From positions 1 to 63,090 of the forward strand of contig NZ_JBNPOJ010000009.1 in assembly GCF_050315115.1 (NCBI RefSeq): a stretch of DNA of 63,090 bases, read 5' to 3'. How positions within the stretch are numbered: the first letter of the stretch is position 1; every line of letters begins with the position of its first letter. Positions 34,597-44,251 of this stretch are shown piece by piece. The position numbers were made by a program, and so were the translations under genes. The notes below the pieces were generated by a model that worked only from the letters and a program-made list of their open reading frames with translations, had not been told where the DNA came from and did not search any database. The DNA comes from Peptoniphilus_A sp022767005 (GTDB taxonomy: Bacteria > Bacillota > Clostridia > Tissierellales > Peptoniphilaceae).

Positions 34597-35042
34597 TTGT
34601 TTTAAATTAGCTTTAAAAGCTAAATATCATATAGTTAAAGATTTTTTATCTTTTGCAATTCTATAAACTATCAGTAGTGGGTTATATTTACAAATATGAA
34701 AATTTAATATTAATTAGTCAGATATCAAATTATATTAGAAATACTTATAAATATTGTATTATTGCAAAACTATTTAGATTTTGTAAATTCATTTTTAACA
34801 AACTATTAAGAAAGAAAATGCAAAGATTTCAAGAACTTTTATGGCATTTTGTAAAACATATGACAAATTAGTTTGTTTTGCCACAGATATTGTATTACCA
34901 GCAAGGAGTGTAATTGGTGAAAGAATAATGACAATTACTAATAATACATAGGATTATACATTTTGTCTAGAGATGAACAGTTCAAGAACTTTTGTTGCAG
35001 CAGTTAAAATTATGAAAAAATTTCAAAGGAGGAAGATTTATT
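34597..35042 (+). other. Long leader or gene remnant with 13-bp direct repeat
   Basis: No intact gene. One frame stays open from about 34811 to a TAG near 34949 (reading ...FMAFCKTYDKLVCFATDIVL...) and continues after the stop as SSRTFVAAVKIMKKF, suggesting a broken gene. TTCAAGAACTTTT occurs at 34828-34840 and again at 34981-34993, encoding SRTF in both places in that frame. An AGCTTTAAAAGCT hairpin lies near 34610. GGAGGA at the end is the ribosome binding site of the following gene. Nothing matches a riboswitch known to me. Confidence 0.4.
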
Positions 35043-36413
35043 ATGACAGGCGCTATGTTTACAACATTATTTCAAAGTGTATGCTTTCTATCACTATTTT
35101 TATTAATAGGATTTTTTCTGAGAGCAAAGGTTAAAGCATTTCAAGAAACATTTATACCAGCAAGTGTAATTGGTGGTTTCATACTTTTATTACTTGGACC
35201 TATTGGTTTTGGAATACTTCCAATACCAGAAGATTGGATTAAAATTTGGTCACTTATTCCTGGTATTTTAATTGTGCCAGTTGTTACGGCGACACCACTT
35301 GGTTTAGATCTTGGTGGAAAGAATGCAGTGAAAAAATTTAAGCCGGCAATACCATTATTCTTTATAATGTTTGCTACTTATTATCTTCAAAATGCAATCG
35401 GATTTGGTACAAATGAATTATTTAGATCAATGGGTCAAGATTTATACGACACATTTGGTTGGGAATTATGTATAGGTTATACTGGTGGTCACGGAACTGC
35501 AGGCATTCTTGGAAATATGCTTAATGAACTTAATATTCCTTATTGGGAAACTGCTCAAGGAGTAGGAGTTACAATGGCAACTTTTGGTCTTGTTGGCGGT
35601 ATTTTAATAGGTATGGTTTTAATTAACTGGGCAGCTAGAAAAGGAGAAACTGCAATATTAAGGGAGCCAGGAGATATTCCAAAGGATGTAAAAATAGGTT
35701 ATGAAAGAGATGTAACAAAACAAGGTTCTATTGGTAGAGAAACGACAAAATCTGCATCTATGGATACAGTAACTTTTCACGCTGCAGTGATTTTCTTAGG
35801 TTGTCTAATTGCTTATGGAATTTTAGCATTATCTAAAAAATATAATATTCCAGGTCTAAAATCTATTTCAGTTTGGGCATATGGAATTTTAGTTATGTTT
35901 GTTATTTGGGCAATTATCAAAAAATTAAATTTAGATTTTTTAATTGATTCTAATGTTAAGGGAAAAATAACAGGTTCACTTACTGAATTTGCAGTTATTG
36001 GGGCTGTAGCTTCACTTCCTCTTAAGACGGTTTTCACATATTTTGTTCCAATAATGGTAATGGTAATCTTAGGATATATTGGTACTGTAGGTATCCTTAT
36101 GATCTTATGTAAGAGATATTTAAAAGTTGATTGGTTTGAACATATGATAGCAACTCTTGGAATGAGCACTGGTGTATTTTTGACAGGACTATTATTATTA
36201 AAGATTTGTGACCCTGATTCCGAAAGTACTGCACTTGGAAATTATTCAATTTCCTTCTCAATTATTTCAGCGGTTACATTTGCTTTAATGCCATTAGTAT
36301 TAAACATAATATTAACTAAAGGACCAGGAACTGCATTTATATTAACTTCTGTTTTAACAGTTGTTGGAATAATAGCAACAATGATTTCATCTAAATTACT
36401 TTTAAAGGATTGA
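35043..36413 (+). CDS. GltS-family sodium/glutamate symporter-like transporter
   Basis: A 456-residue membrane protein with about eleven helices. GltS-type motifs are QNAIGFGTN, YTGGHGTAGILG and ATFGLVGGILIGM, the last two being the reentrant-loop glycine motifs. It would take up glutamate or a related acid with Na+. GGAGGA precedes the ATG. Two M20 amidohydrolases follow within 40 bases, so an acylated or amidated glutamate-type compound may be the true substrate. Confidence 0.8.
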   Translation: MTGAMFTTLFQSVCFLSLFLLIGFFLRAKVKAFQETFIPASVIGGFILLLLGPIGFGILPIPEDWIKIWSLIPGILIVPVVTATPLGLDLGGKNAVKKFKPAIPLFFIMFATYYLQNAIGFGTNELFRSMGQDLYDTFGWELCIGYTGGHGTAGILGNMLNELNIPYWETAQGVGVTMATFGLVGGILIGMVLINWAARKGETAILREPGDIPKDVKIGYERDVTKQGSIGRETTKSASMDTVTFHAAVIFLGCLIAYGILALSKKYNIPGLKSISVWAYGILVMFVIWAIIKKLNLDFLIDSNVKGKITGSLTEFAVIGAVASLPLKTVFTYFVPIMVMVILGYIGTVGILMILCKRYLKVDWFEHMIATLGMSTGVFLTGLLLLKICDPDSESTALGNYSISFSIISAVTFALMPLVLNIILTKGPGTAFILTSVLTVVGIIATMISSKLLLKD

Positions 36414-36447
36414 TGAATTGAACTAGTAAAACTTTAAGGAGAATGAT

Positions 36448-37848
36448 ATGGATAAATATAATGACGAACTTATTAAACTTGCTAAAAACATTTGGGAATT
36501 TGCGGAAATTAAGTGGAAAGAATATAAATCTGTTGAAGCTCAAAAAGAAATTTTAAAAAAATATGGATTTAAGATAAAAGAAAATCTAGCTGATTTGCCA
36601 ACTGCATTTAGCGCAGAGTTTGGCGATGAAGGCGGAATAAATATTGGAATTTTGGGTGAGTTTGACGCACTATCTGGTCTTTCTCAAGTTGAAGACTTGG
36701 CTGAGAGAAAAGAAAAAGTAAAGGGAGAATGTGGTCATGGATGTGGTCATCATCTTTTGGGAACTGCATCTATTGGTGCTTCCTTAAAGATTAAAGATTA
36801 TATAGAAAAAAATAATCTAAAAGCTAAAGTAATTTACTTTGGTTGTCCAGCTGAAGAAGGTGGAAGTGGAAAGGCATTTATGGCAAAGGCTGGCTGTTTT
36901 GATGTTGCTGATATCGCAATCACGTGGCATCCTTTTACTGGAAATGCAATATTTACTGGTTCGCTACAAGCTAACAAACAAGTCTATGTAAGATTTAGAG
37001 GGAAGGGAGCTCATGCTGCAGCATCACCTCATCTTGGAAGATCTGCTCTTGACGGACTTGAACTTGTAAATATTGGAGTTCAATTTTTAAGAGAACATAT
37101 GCAAGATTTTGAAAGAATTCACTACTCAATAATTGATCCAGGTTCAGCTTCTCCAAATGTAGTTCAGCCCTATGCAGAAGGATTATACCTAATTAGGTCA
37201 AAAAATACTGAATATGTAAATAGACTTTACGAAAGATTTAAAAAAATAGTTGAAGGTGCAGGTCTTATGACTGAAACTGAACCAGAAATAATTTTTGACA
37301 AAGCTTGTTCCAATGTAATTCCAAATTCTATAATTGAAGAAGAGCTTTATAAAGCTTTTTTAGAAGAAGGACCAGTTGAATTTACAGAAGAAGAAATAAA
37401 TTATGCAAGAAAATTTAGAGAAACTTATCCTCAAGAGAATATTGAAAGTGAAAATACAATTGGCTTTGCTGAAGACAAAAATGCTGAATTAAATTATCTA
37501 AAGGAAAATATATTATATGACAAAATTTTAGATTACAAGCATTCTAATGAAATAGTAATGGGTTCTTCAGATGTTGGCGATTGTTCCAATGTAATACCAA
37601 CTGCACAGATAATTACAGCTTGTTTTGCTATTGGGACAGCTGGTCATTCATGGCAAGAAGTAGCTCAAGGAAAATCTTCCATAGCAATGAAAGGTATGCT
37701 AAAGGCTGCTGATGTAATGGCAAGAGCCGCTATTAGTTTTATTGAAAATCCTGAACTTGTTAAAAAAGCAAAAGAAGAGCTTATAAAAGTTCGTGGAGAA
37801 AAATTTATTTCACCAATACCCGATGGATTAAAACCAAGGATGGCTTAA
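36448..37848 (+). CDS. M20 amidohydrolase, AbgB-like
   Basis: A 466-residue zinc amidohydrolase resembling p-aminobenzoyl-glutamate hydrolase subunit B. Metal motifs are ILGEFDALSGLS, ECGHGCGHHLLG and FGCPAEEGGSGK. GKGAHAAASPHLGRSALDG marks the dimerisation domain, and GSSDVGDCSNVIPT is typical of AbgB. AAGGAGAAT precedes the ATG. The neighbouring M20D gene starts two bases after its stop, recalling the AbgA-AbgB heterodimer, though here with a GltS-type instead of an AbgT-type transporter. Confidence 0.85.
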   Translation: MDKYNDELIKLAKNIWEFAEIKWKEYKSVEAQKEILKKYGFKIKENLADLPTAFSAEFGDEGGINIGILGEFDALSGLSQVEDLAERKEKVKGECGHGCGHHLLGTASIGASLKIKDYIEKNNLKAKVIYFGCPAEEGGSGKAFMAKAGCFDVADIAITWHPFTGNAIFTGSLQANKQVYVRFRGKGAHAAASPHLGRSALDGLELVNIGVQFLREHMQDFERIHYSIIDPGSASPNVVQPYAEGLYLIRSKNTEYVNRLYERFKKIVEGAGLMTETEPEIIFDKACSNVIPNSIIEEELYKAFLEEGPVEFTEEEINYARKFRETYPQENIESENTIGFAEDKNAELNYLKENILYDKILDYKHSNEIVMGSSDVGDCSNVIPTAQIITACFAIGTAGHSWQEVAQGKSSIAMKGMLKAADVMARAAISFIENPELVKKAKEELIKVRGEKFISPIPDGLKPRMA

Positions 37849-37849
37849 C

Positions 37850-39028
37850 ATGAAAGATATTTTAAAAAAGTCAGAAGAAAATCAAAAACTATTAGTAGAT
37901 ATTCGAAGAGAACTTCACATGAACGCAGAAACGTCACAAAATGAATTAGAAACTTCAAAGATAATCATGAAATATCTTGATGAATTTAAAATTCCTTACA
38001 CTAGTGAAGTGGGTGGACATGGTATTATTGCAGAAATTACAGGTTCTGAGCCTGGAAAAGTTGTTGCGCTAAGGGCAGATATGGATGCACTTGAAATGGA
38101 AGAAGAAACGGATATAAGTTTTAAGTCAAAAAATAAAAATGTAATGCATTCTTGTGGCCACGACTCACATATGACTTTTCTTCTAGGAGCTTCAAAATTA
38201 TTAAATGACAATAAAGATAAAATAAAGGGAAAAATAAAACTTGTATTTCAACCAGCAGAAGAGTTATCACCAATTGGAGGAGCACCTAAAATTTTGGAAT
38301 CAGGATTATTAAATGATGTTGATGCTATTTTTGGCTCTCACGTTTGGCCAGATCTACCTTTTGGAAAAATTGCAATAAAAGAAGGAGCCATGATGGCAAA
38401 TTCTGATCACTTTACAATAAAATTTATTGGAGCATCATCTCACGCAGCAAAACCTCACGAAGGTGTTGATGCCATAGTAATGGGTTCTCAATTTGTAAAT
38501 GCTATGCAAACTTTAATTTCAAGAAATACAGATCCAATGAATTCTGCTGTTTTAACCGTTGGAAAATTTATTGCTGGAACTAGATACAATGTAATGGCTG
38601 AAGAAGCTTTGATAGATGGTACTTGTAGAACTTTTTCAGAAGAAGATAGAATGAGAATCTTTAAAGATATGGGGAATCTTGCTAGAGCAATCGCTGAAGT
38701 TAATCATGGACATTGTGAATACAATTATGGATTTGGATATCCAGCTGTTATGAACGAAAAAAATTCCGCGAAATTAGTAAAGAAAAGTGTAGTCGATTTA
38801 TTTGGAGAAGATTCGCTTTTAGAAATTGATAAGCCGGCAATGACAGCCGAAGATTTTGCTTTTTATCTTCAAAAAATTAAAGGAGCATTCTATTGGGTAG
38901 GAATTGGAAAAGAAGGAGAAAAGAATTATCCTCTTCATAGCAAAAAATTCTATCTAAATGAAGATATATTATATAGGGGCGCTGCTCTTATGTGTGTAAT
39001 TGCATTAAACTTCTTGAATGAGAATTAA
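37850..39028 (+). CDS. M20D amidohydrolase (AbgA/HipO-like)
   Basis: A 392-residue metal-dependent amidohydrolase related to hippurate hydrolase, IAA-amino-acid hydrolase and AbgA. Seen: LRADMDALEMEEET, SCGHDSHMTFLLGA, FQPAEELSPIGG, SSHAAKPHEGVDAI and MTAEDFAFYLQ with C-terminal LHSKKF, giving a full set of metal ligands. It begins two bases after the AbgB-like gene and ends in a terminator. N-acyl amino acid or aminobenzoyl-glutamate cleavage is the likely activity. Confidence 0.87.
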   Translation: MKDILKKSEENQKLLVDIRRELHMNAETSQNELETSKIIMKYLDEFKIPYTSEVGGHGIIAEITGSEPGKVVALRADMDALEMEEETDISFKSKNKNVMHSCGHDSHMTFLLGASKLLNDNKDKIKGKIKLVFQPAEELSPIGGAPKILESGLLNDVDAIFGSHVWPDLPFGKIAIKEGAMMANSDHFTIKFIGASSHAAKPHEGVDAIVMGSQFVNAMQTLISRNTDPMNSAVLTVGKFIAGTRYNVMAEEALIDGTCRTFSEEDRMRIFKDMGNLARAIAEVNHGHCEYNYGFGYPAVMNEKNSAKLVKKSVVDLFGEDSLLEIDKPAMTAEDFAFYLQKIKGAFYWVGIGKEGEKNYPLHSKKFYLNEDILYRGAALMCVIALNFLNEN

Positions 39029-39052
39029 TATTTTATTTTTTCAAAAAGCTTT

Positions 39053-39075
39053 AGGTCTCTAAGGAGGCCTTTTTT
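39053..39075 (+). terminator. Terminator after the M20D gene
   Basis: AGGTCTC (39053-39059) pairs with GGAGGCCT (to 39070) and runs into T6. Confidence 0.8.
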
Positions 39076-39179
39076 GTTAATGTAATTTATTAAATCACTT
39101 ATATTTTACAAATTTACTATAGAATATTATAATTTAATAAAGAGGATTGAATTTAAGGTGTTTTATAAAGGAGAAAAAA

Positions 39180-40136
39180 ATGGACTACAGAAATGGATAT
39201 AAACAAACTATTAAGGCAAGAGAGCGAATAAGAGATTATGTGTACGACACACCTCTTGTAAGGCTTGATTATATTTCGGAAATTTTAGGCACAAGTGTTT
39301 ATGCAAAGTTAGAAAATATGCAAAGAACAAATTCTTTTAAAATAAGAGGGGCGCTAAATAAAATTAGAAAACTTTCGCATGAAGAATTACAAAGAGGAGT
39401 TGTTACTGCTTCTAGTGGCAATCATGGCAAGGCAATAGCGACTTGTGCAAAGATGCTAGGGATTCCTGCGAAGATTGTTCTTCCAGATACTTCTACTGAT
39501 ATAAAGAGGCAGATGATAAGAGATCTTGGAGCTGAAATTGTTATTTCAACTGTGGAAAAAAGATTTGTTGTTGCAAAGGAAATTTCTGAAAAGGAAGGAA
39601 TGACTTTTATTCATCCCTTTGATGATTTAGATGTTGCTGAAGGTCAAGGTACCATTGCTGTTGAAATTTTAAATAAAATGGATCACTTGAAGATGATTGT
39701 GCCTATTGGCGGCGGCGGACTTATTTCCGGAATAGCTATGTATACTAAGGGAGTAACTAGATGGGCAAAGGTAATTGGTGTTGAACCAGAAAATGTAGCG
39801 AGATATACAAATTCTTTAAAGGAAGGAAAGCCAACTGAAGTTAATAGAGGTGAGACTCTTGCCGATGGCTTGTTATCAGTTAAACCTGGAGAAAGTGTTT
39901 TTCCTATTGTAAGAGATTTGGTTGATGATGTTGTAACTTGTGAAGATAAAAGTATTAAAAAAGCTTTGGATTTGTTGTATAATAAAGAAAAATTAATTGT
40001 TGAGCCATCTTCTGCTATTGGACTTGGAGCTATTTTAGAAGGAAAAATAAAATATGACGAGAGAGATAAATTAGTTTTAATTATCACAGGTGGCAATGTG
40101 GATGGTAGCATAATTGAAAAAATAATTAATTCATAA
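39180..40136 (+). CDS. tdcB: Threonine ammonia-lyase (catabolic type)
   Basis: A 318-residue PLP enzyme that deaminates threonine (or serine) to 2-oxobutyrate (or pyruvate). The PLP lysine is in NSFKIRGALNKI, the phosphate loop is PIGGGGLISG, and SSGNHGKAIA binds substrate. It lacks the C-terminal ACT domain of biosynthetic IlvA, so it is the short degradative form. AAAGGAGA before the ATG at 39180 sets the start. It is followed after 10 bases by an aminotransferase. With MegL it feeds 2-oxobutyrate to fermentation. Confidence 0.9.
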   Translation: MDYRNGYKQTIKARERIRDYVYDTPLVRLDYISEILGTSVYAKLENMQRTNSFKIRGALNKIRKLSHEELQRGVVTASSGNHGKAIATCAKMLGIPAKIVLPDTSTDIKRQMIRDLGAEIVISTVEKRFVVAKEISEKEGMTFIHPFDDLDVAEGQGTIAVEILNKMDHLKMIVPIGGGGLISGIAMYTKGVTRWAKVIGVEPENVARYTNSLKEGKPTEVNRGETLADGLLSVKPGESVFPIVRDLVDDVVTCEDKSIKKALDLLYNKEKLIVEPSSAIGLGAILEGKIKYDERDKLVLIITGGNVDGSIIEKIINS

Positions 40137-40146
40137 GGAGGAAGTT

Positions 40147-41328
40147 ATGAGGGATTTTATTTGTAGTAAATTTAATAATGTAGAGCCATCTGGAATTAGA
40201 AAAATTAACGAAAAAACTCTTGAAATGGAAAGAGAAGGGAAAAAAATCTACCATTTTGAAGTTGGAAGACCTGATTTTGATACGCCAAAGGTCATAAAGG
40301 ATGCAACTATAAAAAGTATTGAGAATGGAGATGTTTTTTATACTTCAAATTATGGAATTATGCCATTAAGAGAAGCTGTTGCTGAAAAATTAAGAGAGGA
40401 TAATAACTTAGATTATTCTGCAAAGGAAATTCTAATAACAGCAGGTGCATCTGAAGCGATTTTTGATACTTATTCATTAATTTTAGAAGAAGGCGATGAA
40501 ATCCTAATTCCAAATCCATGTTGGCCAAATTATGTGAATGCTGCTCATATTATGAAAGCAGTGCCAGTTAGATATAGTTTGTCAGAAGAAAATGATTTTC
40601 AAATTAATTTTGATGAATTAGAAAAACTTGTTACAGAAAAAACTAAGGCAATTGTAATTATCACGCCATCAAACCCAATTGGATCTATGCTTTCAAAGGA
40701 AACTTTAGAAAATCTTGCCGATTTTGCAAAAAAGAAAGATATTTTAGTAATTTCTGATGAAATTTATGAACAAATTGTCTACGGAACTAAGAAACACTAT
40801 TCTATTGCATCCTTTGATGGAATGAAAGAAAGAACTATTACTATTAATGGTTTTTCAAAAACTTATTCTATGACTGGTTTTCGACTTGCGTATATTGCAG
40901 CGCCAGAAGAATATATTAGAGTTTTAAATATTATTCATCAACACAATACTTCTTGTGCAACATCCTTTGTGCAACACGCAGGCATTGCTGCTCTAAAAGA
41001 AGGACGAGAAGGCTCACAAGAAATGTTGAATGAATACAAGAGAAGACGCGATTACATTGTTGAAAAAGTTAATTCCATAGATGGACTTAGCCTAAATAAT
41101 CCTGATGGAGCTTTTTATGCCTTTATTAACATAAAGGGAGTTGGAGTTAGTGCAGAAGAATTTTGCAATTATTTACTTGATGAATTATGTGTTGCAGTAG
41201 TTCCAGGCGATGTATTTGGAACTGCAGGAGAAGGCTTTATAAGATTTTCCTATGCAAGTAGCTACGAAGACATTGTTGAAGGCCTAAACAGAATAGAAAA
41301 AGCTTGTAAGCATTTTATGAATAAATAG
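40147..41328 (+). CDS. Class I/II aminotransferase (aspartate-type)
   Basis: A 393-residue PLP aminotransferase of fold type I. PLP contacts are visible: YGIMPLREA, TPSNPIGSML (Asn), SDEIYEQI (Asp/Tyr), NGFSKTYSMTGFRLAY (Schiff-base Lys) and FIRFSYASS (carboxylate Arg). The amino donor could be aspartate, alanine or a branched or aromatic amino acid. AAGGAGGAAG precedes the ATG. It is co-transcribed with threonine dehydratase. Confidence 0.88.
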   Translation: MRDFICSKFNNVEPSGIRKINEKTLEMEREGKKIYHFEVGRPDFDTPKVIKDATIKSIENGDVFYTSNYGIMPLREAVAEKLREDNNLDYSAKEILITAGASEAIFDTYSLILEEGDEILIPNPCWPNYVNAAHIMKAVPVRYSLSEENDFQINFDELEKLVTEKTKAIVIITPSNPIGSMLSKETLENLADFAKKKDILVISDEIYEQIVYGTKKHYSIASFDGMKERTITINGFSKTYSMTGFRLAYIAAPEEYIRVLNIIHQHNTSCATSFVQHAGIAALKEGREGSQEMLNEYKRRRDYIVEKVNSIDGLSLNNPDGAFYAFINIKGVGVSAEEFCNYLLDELCVAVVPGDVFGTAGEGFIRFSYASSYEDIVEGLNRIEKACKHFMNK

Positions 41329-41347
41329 AAAGGTTTTAAATAAAAAA

Positions 41348-41509
41348 GTGAAGAGAATTTTTGCTATTATTTTAAATGTAATTATCTTTGGATTAATGTC
41401 AATTTTACTTTCTAGGATTCCGAAGGAAAGCTTATTATTAAAATTGATTTATTCAATAATTTTAGTCATGGCAGGATTTAATGTAGCAAAGGGAATAAAA
41501 AAGGAGTAG
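41348..41509 (+). CDS. Small two-helix membrane protein
   Basis: A 53-residue reading frame from GTG 41348 with two hydrophobic stretches (about 4-22 and 31-44) joined by SRIPKESLLLK and ending GIKKE. AAAGG lies about 14 bases upstream, farther than usual, so translation is plausible but not certain. It starts 19 bases after the aminotransferase stop and ends inside the shared terminator. Function unknown. Confidence 0.45.
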   Translation: MKRIFAIILNVIIFGLMSILLSRIPKESLLLKLIYSIILVMAGFNVAKGIKKE

Positions 41510-41537
41510 GTTCCATTATGAAGCCTACTCTATTTTA
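41504..41537. terminator. Bidirectional terminator
   Basis: GAGTAGG (41504-41510) pairs with CCTACTC (41524-41530); T-rich sequence follows on the plus strand and an A-run precedes it (T-run on minus). It serves the aminotransferase unit and the converging VWA gene. Confidence 0.75.
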
Positions 41538-43258
41538 TTTGCGTAAGTTTTTAAAAATATGCCGACAACTTTGTGAAATCTTGCGATATCGGTAATATAG
41601 GCGTAGTCATTGCCATAGATTTTTTTGATATTTAAGCTTTCCGATTCTTCGCCAGTAAACACGCCAAAGGTGTTTATACCCATTAACCTTGTCAATAGCA
41701 CTTCCTTTGATGTGTCCATGACTGCTTCGTCATCTTTATAATTTTCACCGGGAATTTTTGATGTGCCTACAATTCCTATGTCGATTTCATCAAAGGGAAG
41801 TCCGTCAGTTAAAATTATTAAAAATCGCCTTGCATCGTAATTTTTTGAAATTAAATATCGCATAAATTTTATTGCAAGGCCATCTCTATTAGATCCACTT
41901 GGTGAATATTTAAAGATGTTCATGTTTTTAATTTGAGGGTCATTGTAATCTCTATATTTTTTTATAACGAGATAATTGTAAAAATTATTGTAAGAAAAAA
42001 TCCTAGTTTTTATATTTAAGCTTGTTAGAGCCTCTGCAATAATGTAGCTTTCTGTTGCTACAATTTCTTTTCTTTTGTTTTGGGATGCAGAGGAGTCTAG
42101 CAGAATGTCAACAAAAATTTCGTTGGAATCCTTGTGATTTATTTTATTAAAAATTTTATAATCGCTAAGTTCCTTTGATTTCCAAATTTCAGAGGCAATA
42201 ATTTTTCCCTCATTTGATTTTGCAATTTCATCTTCAGATTCTTTTAGCAGAGAATTTTTTATTATGCTTGAAAGTTCACGAATTGCACGTTGATTTTGGA
42301 TTTTGTTGTCTTCGTAAAATTTTAAATTTTCTAGGTAATTATTATTTTCTTCTTTGGCAAAGTAGGAATTTTTATTTTTAAATTCGCCACTGGGAAAATA
42401 AATTTTAATATCATTATGAATGTCTGTTGCGATTTTTGACGCAATTTTATCGGCAGTATGCCTTTTGATTTTTTCTATACCATAGTGTTTTTCTAGTGCG
42501 TCGTAAATATTTTGGTCGCCAAAATTATTTTTAAAATTGTCTTCTTTTACATTTATATCTCTATAATCGTCGTTAAAGAAAGTAAACTCAGCAGATTCAA
42601 TATTGTACCTTTCGAGAAAAGTGTTGTCCACAAATTTTTTTCTTTTGTAAGGGCGATTGTTATCTGAAGAAGAGTTGGACTTTGCTTCCTTTTTAAATTT
42701 CTCATAACTTTCGTCAATGTCATTGGGAAGATTTTTGTTAATGTGAAAATACTTTTTGAATAAATATTTTAAAAATTCTAGGTACTTAAATGTGTCTAAG
42801 CTTTTAAAAGCATAAATTTCATCTAACATTTCTTCTAAAACTTTTTGAATCTTTGGGAATTTTCCTCTTTCTTTTCTAATGTATCCAATTTTTAACTCTG
42901 TTGTTAAAATTATTTTTTGTCTATTCAAGTATTTTAAAATTTCTTCATCGTGAGATTTTTTGAAATCCAAAGTGCCAGGTCTTTCTAAAATCATTTCATG
43001 TGAAAAAATATTTTCAATAATTAGTTTTGAAATTTCCCATAAATCTTTTTTATTGTTTAAATTATTTATATATCTTTTGAAAAAGTCATCAATTGTATAA
43101 AAATAAAAATATTTCGACGCATAGCCAAGGATTGCAGCTTCGTAGGAGTCCTCTGGTTTTAGCGAGAATTTAAAAATATCGAAGTTATAAAGATCTGAAA
43201 CAGTCCAAAATATATTTTTTAGTCTATTTTCATCCTTCAAATAAATCAGCTCTTTCAA
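41525..43258 (-). CDS. VWA-domain protein partnered with a MoxR-type ATPase
   Basis: A protein of up to 577 residues with a long N-terminal region, mostly helical and rich in K, N and Y. The C-terminal von Willebrand A domain (about 380-577) has the MIDAS motif D388-S-S-A-S392 and a later LTDGLPFD (D485). The arrangement resembles NorD/CbbO/CoxE-type partners of AAA ATPases that remodel metalloenzymes. The start is uncertain (TTG at 43258, overlapping the ATPase by 29 bases, or TTG at 43240). No obvious client enzyme gene adjoins it. Confidence 0.8.
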   Translation of the reverse strand: MKELIYLKDENRLKNIFWTVSDLYNFDIFKFSLKPEDSYEAAILGYASKYFYFYTIDDFFKRYINNLNNKKDLWEISKLIIENIFSHEMILERPGTLDFKKSHDEEILKYLNRQKIILTTELKIGYIRKERGKFPKIQKVLEEMLDEIYAFKSLDTFKYLEFLKYLFKKYFHINKNLPNDIDESYEKFKKEAKSNSSSDNNRPYKRKKFVDNTFLERYNIESAEFTFFNDDYRDINVKEDNFKNNFGDQNIYDALEKHYGIEKIKRHTADKIASKIATDIHNDIKIYFPSGEFKNKNSYFAKEENNNYLENLKFYEDNKIQNQRAIRELSSIIKNSLLKESEDEIAKSNEGKIIASEIWKSKELSDYKIFNKINHKDSNEIFVDILLDSSASQNKRKEIVATESYIIAEALTSLNIKTRIFSYNNFYNYLVIKKYRDYNDPQIKNMNIFKYSPSGSNRDGLAIKFMRYLISKNYDARRFLIILTDGLPFDEIDIGIVGTSKIPGENYKDDEAVMDTSKEVLLTRLMGINTFGVFTGEESESLNIKKIYGNDYAYITDIARFHKVVGIFLKTYANKIE

Positions 43259-44141
43259 TATTTTTTACAAAGAGAGTGTCTATTACATCTGTAACAATTT
43301 CTCTCTCGTAGGAGTCAAAGGTTTTATCTACAATTCCAAGTTCAAGGGAATCTCTAATGTCTAATCCTTTATTCATAAGTTCAATGCTAGAAAGGAGTCC
43401 GCGAAGATCAATTGCCTTTGAAGAAATTTCTGAGTTAAGAGATTTCTCTTGCAAGTCCAAAAATAATTTTGTGAAAATTTTTATTGCATTTTTATTTAAA
43501 TTTGTATTTTCTTTAAACAATTTTTCCAAATCGCTTTCTGATATTGTTGGCATATCAATTACCAAAAATCTTGATACCAAGGCTTCGTTTAAATCACGAG
43601 TGCCAATGTAACCGTAATTCATTGTTGCTATAAATCTCGTTGCATCATTTAAATTTAGTCTGCCATAACCAGAAACATCGATAACTCTTCTGTAATCAAG
43701 AGTTGAATGCACAACAGAGAGTGCTTCGTTTTTTGCCATATTTATTTCGTCAAATACTGCAAAGCCACCTTGTTCTGCAGCTTCGTAGACTGGTCCTTTT
43801 TTTAGGATAACTTCATTATTTTTAAAAGTATCAGAACCAATAAGACTTGAAGGGTCTGATGCAATGTTTAGAGAAATCGTCCAAAGAGGTCTCTTAAAAA
43901 GATAGGCAAGATTTTCTGCTAAAACATTTTTGCCCGTTGCCTTTGGTCCAGATAAAAGGATGTTATCGCCAGATAAAATTGCTGCGATTGCCTTCTCCCA
44001 AGTTTTTTTGCCATAGTATTTATATTTAATTTTTGGAATTCTATATCTATATTCTTCATTTAATTCATGTTTTTCTATAAATTCATCTACTCCATTGAGT
44101 AGATCTTCTGAAACGCCTTGTGAAAGTAAAAACTTTCTCAT
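43230..44141 (-). CDS. MoxR/NorQ-type AAA ATPase
   Basis: A 303-residue AAA+ ATPase of the dynein-related AAA_5/MoxR type. Walker A is GPKATGKN at 65-72 (Asn in place of the usual Thr/Ser after the lysine), and Walker B is FAVFDEINMAK with D131-E132. The sensor region ATMNYGYIGTRDLNEALVSRF is intact. AGAGGTGATGAA precedes the ATG. It works with the VWA protein encoded directly downstream. In known pairs the ATPase drives insertion of metals or activation of enzymes such as NO reductase or Rubisco. Confidence 0.85.
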   Translation of the reverse strand: MRKFLLSQGVSEDLLNGVDEFIEKHELNEEYRYRIPKIKYKYYGKKTWEKAIAAILSGDNILLSGPKATGKNVLAENLAYLFKRPLWTISLNIASDPSSLIGSDTFKNNEVILKKGPVYEAAEQGGFAVFDEINMAKNEALSVVHSTLDYRRVIDVSGYGRLNLNDATRFIATMNYGYIGTRDLNEALVSRFLVIDMPTISESDLEKLFKENTNLNKNAIKIFTKLFLDLQEKSLNSEISSKAIDLRGLLSSIELMNKGLDIRDSLELGIVDKTFDSYEREIVTDVIDTLFVKNIERADLFEG

Positions 44142-44251
44142 TTCATCACCTCTAGCATATTATAACAAAAAGAAAAAATTTTATCTTAAATAATAATTTG
44201 TAAGAAATTGAAAGATTATTCTATGATATAATGCAATAAAGGAGGATTATT

